Part shown: positions 1-4,464 of the stretch, piece by piece | How the letters are laid out: every line of letters starts with the position of its first letter | Numbering within the stretch: the first letter of the stretch is position 1 | Source: DATNBT01 sp964579765 | GTDB lineage: Bacteria > Acidobacteriota > Vicinamibacteria > Vicinamibacterales > CAVVIG01 | Length of the DNA stretch: 5,957 bases | Direction: 5' to 3' | NCBI GenBank assembly: GCA_964579765.1 | Contig: CAZOIK010000195.1 | Location: 1 to 5,957 of the forward strand | Notes under the pieces: generated by a model | Seen by the model: only the letters and a program-made list of their open reading frames with translations | The model's database searches: none | What the model was told of the DNA's origin: nothing | Made by a program: the position numbers and the translations under genes

Positions 1-171
1 CGCGATGTTGCGCTCGCGCGCGAGGCGCTCGACCAACTGGCGCGCCACGACCTCTTCGATGGTGCTCGACGCGCTCTTGACGTCGATGCCCATCTTCTTC
101 AGCAGCGCTGTGACTTCCTGGCTGCTCGTGTTGAGCAGTTCGGCGACCTTATAAATCCGAACAGTGGACAA
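1..171 (-). CDS. infB: Translation initiation factor IF-2, N-terminal 57 codons (cut by window edge)
   Basis: IF-2 is the GTPase that brings fMet-tRNA to the 30S subunit and promotes subunit joining. Only the first 57 codons are visible. They read STVRIYKVAELLNTSSQEV, then a segment containing LLKKMGIDVKSASSTIEE. This is the small IF2_N helical module found at the start of bacterial IF-2 (pattern VRIYxVAxxL...LLxxxGIxVKxxxSxxEE). The GTPase domain lies beyond the edge. The start is TTG at 169-171: an in-frame TAG lies five codons upstream with no ATG or GTG between, and an AGAGG ribosome-binding site (178-182) ends 6 nt before the TTG. The gene follows nusA by 29 nt on the same strand, as in the standard rimP-nusA-infB operon, so it is probably co-transcribed from the rimP leader promoter. 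The identity is secure from both sequence and context. Confidence 0.93.
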   Translation of the reverse strand, partial: MSTVRIYKVAELLNTSSQEVTALLKKMGIDVKSASSTIEEVVARQLVERLARERNIA

Positions 172-177
172 CGGTAA

Positions 178-182
178 CCTCT
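178..182 (-). promoter_or_regulatory. Ribosome-binding site fixing the TTG start of infB
   Basis: Read on the minus strand this is AGAGG, 6 nt upstream of the TTG codon at 169-171. It lies in the 29-nt gap after the nusA stop. It is the only Shine-Dalgarno-like sequence in the gap, and it supports TTG as the initiator since no ATG or GTG is available in frame. Confidence 0.7.
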
Positions 183-200
183 ATCTACGATCGGCCCAAT

Positions 201-1589
201 CTACTCGTCCGCCGGCGCGTCTCCGCGCGCGGCGGCCAGAATCTTCTCCGCGGTCTTCTCGCCGACGCCCGGCACGTCCGACAGCTGCTCGACGGTGGCC
301 GCGGCCACCGCGTCGGCGGTGGCGTAGCCGGCGTCCACGAGCTTCCGCACGGTCTTCTCGCCGATGCCGGCGAGCGAATAGGGCAGTGCCTCGTTCGTCT
401 CGCCGAGGCCCGCCTCCGCCTCCGCAGACGAGGGCTCGGCGTCGGTCGCGGCCTCCGCCTCGTCGCTCTGGCCTCCCTCGCTCACCGCCGCTTCGAGGCC
501 CTCGAACTGCGCTTCGACCTCGCGGCGCTTCTCTTCCTCGCTCTTGATGTCGATGCGCCATCCGGTCAGCTTGGCCGCGAGCCGGACGTTCTGGCCCTTC
601 TTGCCGATGGCGAGCGACAGCTGCTTGTCCTCGACGACCACTTCCATCACGCGCTCGCGGTCGTCCACGATCGACACGCGCTGGACCTTCGCGGGGCTGA
701 GCGCGTTGGTCACGAACGCCACCGGATCCTCCGACCACTCGACGATGTCGATCTTCTCGCCGCGGAGCTCGCGGATGATCGATTGCACGCGCGTGCCCTT
801 CATGCCGACGCACGCGCCGACCGGATCGACGTCGCGCTCGCGCGAGAAGACGGCGACCTTGGCGCGATCGCCCGCCTCGCGCACGGCGCCGCGGATCATG
901 ACGGTGCCGTCGTAGATCTCGGGCACTTCCTGCTCGAAGAGCTTGATGAGCAGCGCCGGATCCGTGCGCGACAGGACGATCTGCGGGCCCTTGGCGCTGC
1001 GGTTGACGCCCTTGATGACGGTTCGCACGCGATCGCCGGGCGCGTAGCTCTCGGCGCGCGACTGCTCCTTGCGCGGCAGCACGGCCTCGATGCGCCCGAC
1101 CTCGAGGATGATGTCGCCGTTCTCGAACCGCTTGACGATGCCGTTGACGACTTCGCCGACGCGCTGGTTGTACTCGGTGAAGATGTTCTCGCGCTCGGCC
1201 TCGCGGACTTTCTGGAAGATCACCTGCTTGGCCGTCTGCGCCGCAATCCGCCCGAGCACCTCGGTCGGCTTGGGAAACTCCATCTCGTCGCCGAGCTCGA
1301 TGCTGTTCACGACGTCGTCGCCGTAGCCGGCGGAGCGGTACGTGTCGCGCGCCTCGTCGATGGCGATCTCGGTCGAGGGGTTCGTCACCTCCTGCACGAC
1401 GGTCTTGAGCGCGAACAGATCCACCTGTCCGGTCTCGAGGTTGAAGCGCGTCTTCAGGTTTTCGCCGGTCTTGTAGTACTTGCGCGAGGCCGTCGCGACG
1501 GCCTCTTCGATCGCGCTGATGACCACATCCGGCTCGATGCCTTTTTCCTTGGCCAGCGCTTCAATCGTCTGCTGTAGAGGGTTCGACAT
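201..1589 (-). CDS. nusA: Transcription termination/antitermination factor NusA
   Basis: NusA binds RNA polymerase and nascent RNA and modulates pausing, intrinsic and Rho termination, and rRNA antitermination. The 462-residue product shows the expected order. An N-terminal RNAP-binding domain occupies about residues 1-130, with IGDEMEFPKP-like sequence near 98-108 (here LGDEMEFPKP). An S1 domain follows (about 143-208). KH1 carries GACVGMKGTRVQSIIREL at 258-275, and KH2 carries AIGKKGQNVRLAAKLTGW at 327-344. An acidic, low-complexity Ala/Glu/Ser linker runs from about 350 to 400. A C-terminal helix-hairpin-helix module follows, with LAGIGEKTVRKLVDAG (406-421) and LSDVPGVGEKTAEKIL (436-451). 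E. coli NusA (495 aa) has two C-terminal acidic repeats and Bacillus NusA (about 370 aa) has none; this protein has one HhH module, an intermediate form. The ATG lies 6 nt after the rimP stop with an AAGAG-like ribosome-binding site overlapping that stop, implying translational coupling. Confidence 0.97.
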   Translation of the reverse strand: MSNPLQQTIEALAKEKGIEPDVVISAIEEAVATASRKYYKTGENLKTRFNLETGQVDLFALKTVVQEVTNPSTEIAIDEARDTYRSAGYGDDVVNSIELGDEMEFPKPTEVLGRIAAQTAKQVIFQKVREAERENIFTEYNQRVGEVVNGIVKRFENGDIILEVGRIEAVLPRKEQSRAESYAPGDRVRTVIKGVNRSAKGPQIVLSRTDPALLIKLFEQEVPEIYDGTVMIRGAVREAGDRAKVAVFSRERDVDPVGACVGMKGTRVQSIIRELRGEKIDIVEWSEDPVAFVTNALSPAKVQRVSIVDDRERVMEVVVEDKQLSLAIGKKGQNVRLAAKLTGWRIDIKSEEEKRREVEAQFEGLEAAVSEGGQSDEAEAATDAEPSSAEAEAGLGETNEALPYSLAGIGEKTVRKLVDAGYATADAVAAATVEQLSDVPGVGEKTAEKILAAARGDAPADE

Positions 1590-1595
1590 ATGCTC

Positions 1596-2099
1596 TTAGA
1601 AATCCACTTCCAGATTCGCCCGAGTAATCACGCTCAGCGGCACCCGGTGCGTCCGCCGATCTTCGCCTTCGATCACGACAATCTTCACGTGCCCCTCGGC
1701 GTCATCTTCCAGGCCGCCGAGCGTGCCCTTGAAATAGCCCTGCCCGTCGATCTTCTCGCGCATCACCAGCTTCGCCCGCCGCCCCGCGAACCGCCGGTAG
1801 TCGTCGGCCCGCGTCAGCGGCCGGTCGAGCCCGGGCGAGGAGACCTCGAGCGTGTACTGCGTCGGCACGACGTCTTCGACGTCGAGAATCGCGCTCAGCT
1901 CGCGGCTGACCCTCGCGCAGTCTTCGACGCTGACGCTGTCGTCGGCCGTCGCCGCGGGGCCCGGCCGATCGATCTGGACGCGCAACACCATGCCGCCCGC
2001 CTCGCGGCGGTACTGCACGTCGAAGATCTCCAGTCCGTACGACGCCGCCACACGGTCGGCGATCGCGCGAACCTGGCTGATGACGTCTCCCGCGGCCAT
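1596..2099 (-). CDS. rimP: Ribosome maturation factor RimP
   Basis: RimP assists late 30S subunit assembly, acting before and during uS12/h18 region maturation. The 167-aa length is normal for the family. The N-terminal alpha/beta domain (about 1-85) includes the SVEDCARVSRELSAILD helix (57-73). The signature YTLEVSSPGLDRPL lies at 82-95. The C-terminal SH3-like barrel (about 96-165) ends with VPLSVITRANLEVDF. The start is ATG at 2097-2099, preceded closely by GAGGGAC, a weakly placed Shine-Dalgarno; a GGGGG run lies a few bases further upstream. It is the first gene of the rimP-nusA-infB operon. Its leader (2100-2255) holds a promoter, a terminator hairpin and two further GC hairpins, so expression of the whole operon may be attenuated there. 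The neighbouring rimO product modifies uS12, a protein whose assembly RimP also affects; I read this as functional clustering. Confidence 0.96.
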   Translation of the reverse strand: MAAGDVISQVRAIADRVAASYGLEIFDVQYRREAGGMVLRVQIDRPGPAATADDSVSVEDCARVSRELSAILDVEDVVPTQYTLEVSSPGLDRPLTRADDYRRFAGRRAKLVMREKIDGQGYFKGTLGGLEDDAEGHVKIVVIEGEDRRTHRVPLSVITRANLEVDF

Positions 2100-2126
2100 G
2101 TCCCTCGGCCCCCAGTCCCGCGTAGT

Positions 2127-2170
2127 GGCCGGCGTCAGCCGGCCGTGCCACGGTCCGCCTGACGGCGGAC
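2127..2170. repeat. Paired-hairpin intergenic repeat, copy A (rimP leader)
   Basis: Two perfect inverted repeats stand side by side. The first is GGCCGGC (2127-2133), loop GTCA, GCCGGCC (2138-2144). After an 8-nt spacer comes GTCCGCC (2153-2159), loop TGAC, GGCGGAC (2164-2170). The same pair of stems, in the same order and orientation, recurs at 4413-4454, so this is a dispersed element rather than a chance hairpin. Here it lies in the 5' untranslated region of rimP, between the leader terminator and the start codon. The two loops are reverse complements (GTCA/TGAC). Competing pairings exist: GTGGC 2125-2129 with GCCAC 2147-2151, and GGTCCG 2152-2157 with CGGACC 2179-2184. The function is unknown; REP/BIME-like behaviour is an analogy. 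Confidence 0.75.
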
Positions 2171-2199
2171 ACTACAGACGGACCCGAGGCGCCCCAAAC

Positions 2200-2223
2200 A
2201 AAAAAAGTGGGCAGATGCCCACT
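2200..2223 (-). terminator. Intrinsic terminator / probable attenuator in the rimP leader
   Basis: On the minus strand the sequence reads AGTGGGC, loop ATCT, GCCCACT (2223 down to 2206), followed at once by a run of T (2206-2200), then G and TTT. A perfect 7-bp stem, four-base loop and T-tract make a textbook Rho-independent terminator. It lies 33 nt after the rimO stop, so it would end the rimO transcript. A strong -10 (2255-2260) lies just upstream of it and rimP just downstream, so it also sits within the first 50 nt of the operon transcript. From memory, rimP leaders in other bacteria carry a similar GTGGGC...GCCCAC-T(n) hairpin (the Rfam rimP leader family); I could not check that match. 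A 5-bp alternative pairing (TGGGC 2239-2235 with the GCCCA of the 3' arm) could act as a weak antiterminator. Confidence 0.85.
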
Positions 2224-2254
2224 CTGGTCGTACAGCCCAGATTCAGAACATCAA

Positions 2255-2263
2255 ATTATAGCA
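2255..2263 (-). promoter_or_regulatory. Extended -10 promoter for rimP-nusA-infB
   Basis: The minus strand reads TGCTATAAT, an exact TGnTATAAT extended -10 element. No convincing -35 box lies 16-18 nt upstream, which extended -10 promoters can do without. The hexamer overlaps the rimO stop codon (TAA, 2258-2256). A start point near 2248-2249 would give a leader of about 150 nt before the rimP ATG, with the terminator hairpin beginning about 25 nt into the RNA. The element is seen directly; its activity is inferred. Confidence 0.65.
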
Positions 2264-3671
2264 CGGGGCGTGCGATCAGATCGTAGTCCCGGGCGCCGAC
2301 GATTTCGACCTCGGCAAAATCTCCCGCGCGGAAGCGCGACGGGTCGCACTCGGTCAGGTAGACCGAGGCGTCGATGTCGGGCGCCTGCGTCGCGAGCCGG
2401 CCCTTCAGCACCAGCTCGTGCTCGCCGGCCGGGCCGTCCACGAGCAGCCGGACGCGTTCGCCGATCCGCCGGCGCTGCCGCGCCTTCACCAGCCGCTTCT
2501 GCAGCGCCATGACGCGATCCCGTCGTGTCTTCTTCGCCGCGCGCGGCACGTCGTCGTCGAGCGCGTGCGCCGACGTGCCCTCCTCGTGCGAGTACGTGAA
2601 CACGCCGACGTGGTCGAACTCGTGATCGCGGACAAACGACGTGAGCGCTTCGACGTCGGCGTCCGTCTCGCCGGGGAAGCCGACGATGAAGGTCGTGCGC
2701 AGCGCGACGCCCGGCACCGCGTCACGGATGCGGCCGAGCAGCCGGTCGTAGCTCTGCCGTGTGCCGGGACGCTTCATCCGCGTGAGCACCGGGTTCGACG
2801 CGTGCTGCAGCGGCAGGTCGATGTACTTGCAGACGTGCTCGCACTCGGCCATCGCGGCGAGCGTCTCGTCGTCGATCGTCGTCGGGTAGAGGTACAGCAG
2901 GCGAATCCACTCGAGGCCCGGCACGCGGTCGAGCCGCCGCAGCAGCCGCGCGAGCGCGCCACGCTCGTGGCGATCGACGCCGTAGAACGTCGTGTCCTGC
3001 GAGATGAGCAGCAGTTCTTTCACGCCGCGCGCGGCGAGCGCTTCGGCTTCGCGGACGATCGAGTCGGCGGGACGGCTGCGGTACGCGCCGCGCAGCGTCG
3101 GGATGATGCAGAAGGCGCACTTGTAGTCGCAGCCTTCGGCGAGCTTGAGATACGCGTAGTGCCTCGGCGTCGCGAGCAGCCGCGGCGTGTCCGCGTCGTA
3201 TATGTACGTCGGCCTCGACTGCGGACTGGAGACTGGCGACTGGAGACTGGCGACTGGAGACTGGGGACTGGAGACTGGAGACTGAACGCTCCGGTAAAAC
3301 GTGAGCGGCGCCGCCGCCGTTGCGGCCGCACCCCCGATGGCGTGCACGATCTCGGGGACCTCGCCGGTGCCGAGGACGGCGTCGATTTCCGGGATCTCCG
3401 TGCGCAGTTCCTCGCGGTAGCGCTCCGCCAGGCAGCCGGTGACGATTAGCCGTCGGCACGCCCCGTCTTTCTTGTGCTGGGCCATTTCCAGAATGGTGTC
3501 GATCGATTCCTGCTTGGCGGCATCGATGAACGCACAGGTGTTGACGACGAGCACCTCGGCGCTTGCCGGATCGGCGGTCAGTTCATGGCCCGCTTCTTGC
3601 GAAAGGCCGAGCATGACTTCCGAGTCAACGAGGTTCTTCGGGCAGCCGAGGGAGACGAGGCCGATCTTCAT
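2256..3671 (-). CDS. rimO: Ribosomal protein uS12 methylthiotransferase RimO (radical SAM)
   Basis: RimO adds a methylthio group to the conserved aspartate of ribosomal protein uS12, using two iron-sulfur clusters and S-adenosylmethionine. The product has 471 residues. The N-terminal MTTase domain (about 1-120) opens MKIGLVSLGCPKNLVDSE and carries the three cluster-binding cysteines C10, C46 and C80. The radical SAM motif CDYKCAFC places C181, C185 and C188, followed by IIPTLRG. IDLPLQH (284-290) and FIVGFPGETD (328-337) are further family landmarks. A TRAM domain (about 400-470) ends the protein. Residues 129-152 are a Gln/Ser/Pro/Val low-complexity insert with a 7-residue period, encoded by a 7-bp tandem repeat; it explains why the protein is longer than the usual roughly 430-445 aa. 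All catalytic residues are intact, so the gene is probably functional. No Shine-Dalgarno precedes the ATG, and a TATAGA-like -10 on the same strand (3688-3683) would give only a few bases of leader. A terminator follows at 2200-2223. Confidence 0.95.
   Translation of the reverse strand: MKIGLVSLGCPKNLVDSEVMLGLSQEAGHELTADPASAEVLVVNTCAFIDAAKQESIDTILEMAQHKKDGACRRLIVTGCLAERYREELRTEIPEIDAVLGTGEVPEIVHAIGGAAATAAAPLTFYRSVQSPVSSPQSPVASLQSPVSSPQSRPTYIYDADTPRLLATPRHYAYLKLAEGCDYKCAFCIIPTLRGAYRSRPADSIVREAEALAARGVKELLLISQDTTFYGVDRHERGALARLLRRLDRVPGLEWIRLLYLYPTTIDDETLAAMAECEHVCKYIDLPLQHASNPVLTRMKRPGTRQSYDRLLGRIRDAVPGVALRTTFIVGFPGETDADVEALTSFVRDHEFDHVGVFTYSHEEGTSAHALDDDVPRAAKKTRRDRVMALQKRLVKARQRRRIGERVRLLVDGPAGEHELVLKGRLATQAPDIDASVYLTECDPSRFRAGDFAEVEIVGARDYDLIARPVL
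3217..3286. repeat. Heptanucleotide tandem array (10 x GACTGGN) inside rimO
   Basis: Ten consecutive 7-bp units occupy 70 bp. On the plus strand the units are GACTGCG, then GACTGG followed by A, C, A, C, A, G, A, A, and finally GACTGAA; the two end units are degenerate. Because 7 is not a multiple of 3, three units encode one 7-residue repeat, seen on the rimO strand as QSPVSSP, QSPVASL, QSPVSSP. The array contains no stop in any of the three rimO-strand frames. Loss or gain of one or two units would shift the downstream frame and remove the radical SAM domain; three units would be neutral. The units resemble cyanobacterial STRR heptamers such as CCCCAGT when rotated (CNCCAGT on the minus strand). 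Confidence 0.95.
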
Positions 3672-3684
3672 GGATTCACAAGTC

Positions 3685-3690
3685 TATAAT
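3685..3690 (+). promoter_or_regulatory. Consensus -10 (TATAAT) of the exported-protein gene
   Basis: TATAAT lies at 3685-3690, with exactly 6 nt to the ATG at 3697. Transcription starting the usual 6-7 nt after a -10 would begin at or one base past the A of that ATG, giving a leaderless mRNA. No good -35 is visible (the best candidate hexamers around 3661-3668 match poorly), and the TGn extension is absent. The box lies in the 25-bp gap between divergent gene starts. Confidence 0.5.
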
Positions 3691-3696
3691 GCCCGC

Positions 3697-4389
3697 ATGG
3701 GGAAGCGCGCCGCGCTGACGGGCCTGATGGTCGCGCTGGTGGTCGTCTCGGGCAGCGCGCGCACGGCGTCGAAGGCAGCCGACCTCTCGAGCCCGCTGCT
3801 CGCGCGGTTCCTCGCGCCTGACTCGCCGCCGCTCGTGAGCTATCGCGCGTTCCGGCACCTGACGGCGTCCACCCGCGGCGGCAAGACGACGGCGTCGCTC
3901 GACGCGTGGACCTCGCTCGATCCACGGCAGGGCTTCACGTTCGAGATCACCAACGCCGAAGGCTCGGGCCTCATCCGGAAGCGCGTGCTCGTCAAGGCGC
4001 TCGAGGCCGAGCAGGATGCCGTCCAGTCGGCGACGAGCCAGGCCGACTCGGCGATCACGCCCGCCAACTACGAGTTCCTCGACATGAGCCCGCTGAACGA
4101 TCGCATGGTGCGGGTGGACGTGAAGCCGCGCCGCAATCACGTGATGCTCATCGACGGCCATCTGGTCATCGAGTCCGACTCGGCCGATCTCGTCCGGGTG
4201 GAAGGCGATCTGTCGAAGCGGCCGTCGTTCTGGACGCGCCACGTGCACATCGTCCGCGAGTACGAGCGCGTCGGCGGCGTGCACGTGCCCGTCAGCATGA
4301 CGTCCACCGCCGACGTGCTCATCGTCGGCCAGTCGTCGTTCTCGATGGACTACAAGTACGCCGAGATCAACGGCAAGCCGATCTCGTAG
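3697..4389 (+). CDS. Exported protein of unknown function
   Basis: I do not recognise this 230-aa protein by name. It opens with MGKR and a hydrophobic stretch ALTGLMVALVVVSG (6-19), a Sec-type signal peptide with likely cleavage after SKA (about residue 27). No lipobox cysteine is present, so it is probably periplasmic rather than lipidated. The mature part is beta-rich in appearance, with alternating polar and hydrophobic stretches such as NHVMLIDGHLVIES (147-160) and HVHIVREYERVGGVHVPVSM (182-201), then a C-terminal strand FSMDYKYAEINGKPIS. This resembles LolA/LolB-like or outer-membrane lipoprotein-sorting folds seen in similar acidobacterial proteins; that is a weak analogy. The frame is open upstream, with alternative ATGs at 3670 (ACGAGG 9 nt before it) and at 3439 inside rimO. 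I chose 3697 because the signal peptide starts there and TATAAT lies just before it. The gene is divergent from rimO and convergent with asnS. Confidence 0.8.
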   Translation: MGKRAALTGLMVALVVVSGSARTASKAADLSSPLLARFLAPDSPPLVSYRAFRHLTASTRGGKTTASLDAWTSLDPRQGFTFEITNAEGSGLIRKRVLVKALEAEQDAVQSATSQADSAITPANYEFLDMSPLNDRMVRVDVKPRRNHVMLIDGHLVIESDSADLVRVEGDLSKRPSFWTRHVHIVREYERVGGVHVPVSMTSTADVLIVGQSSFSMDYKYAEINGKPIS

Positions 4390-4412
4390 CCCGCGGATCG
4401 CGTCGATGTGGG

Positions 4413-4454
4413 GGCCGGCTTCGGCCGGCCTTGAAGGTCCGCCTGCAGGCGGAC
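4413..4454. repeat. Paired-hairpin intergenic repeat, copy B (convergent gap)
   Basis: The element is GGCCGGC (4413-4419), loop TTCG, GCCGGCC (4424-4430), then a 6-nt spacer and the 18-nt perfect palindrome GTCCGCCTGCAGGCGGAC (4437-4454). It repeats the stems of 2127-2170 in the same order and orientation; loops and spacer differ, which points to conserved structure. On the plus strand the first hairpin is closed as C(TTCG)G, the exceptionally stable UUCG tetraloop. It fills most of the 75-bp gap between two converging genes, so it may act as a bidirectional transcription barrier. There is no T-tract, so classic intrinsic termination is not supported. Confidence 0.8.
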
Positions 4455-4464
4455 GCGACGGCCA

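Noticed and set aside
783..1577. Long plus-strand open frame (264 codons) antisense to nusA
   Set aside because: Its translation is low-complexity Arg/Asp/Leu/Ala, typical of the complement of a GC-rich gene; nusA on the other strand is complete and unambiguous.
2100..2255. A tRNA gene upstream of rimP (as metY in E. coli)
   Set aside because: No cloverleaf, GTTCRA T-loop or CCA-like end is present; the hairpins are simple perfect palindromes.
3217..3286. CRISPR-like repeat array
   Set aside because: The period is 7 bp with no spacers, and the DNA lies inside a coding gene; it is a simple tandem repeat.
2418..3449. Long plus-strand open frame (343 codons) antisense to rimO
   Set aside because: Arg/Val/Ala-rich shadow with no recognisable domain; it includes the heptamer array read in an alternative frame, and rimO explains the region.
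3439..3696. Longer version of the plus-strand gene starting at ATG 3439
   Set aside because: The extension lies entirely antisense to the conserved N-terminus of rimO and places 86 residues before an evident signal peptide.
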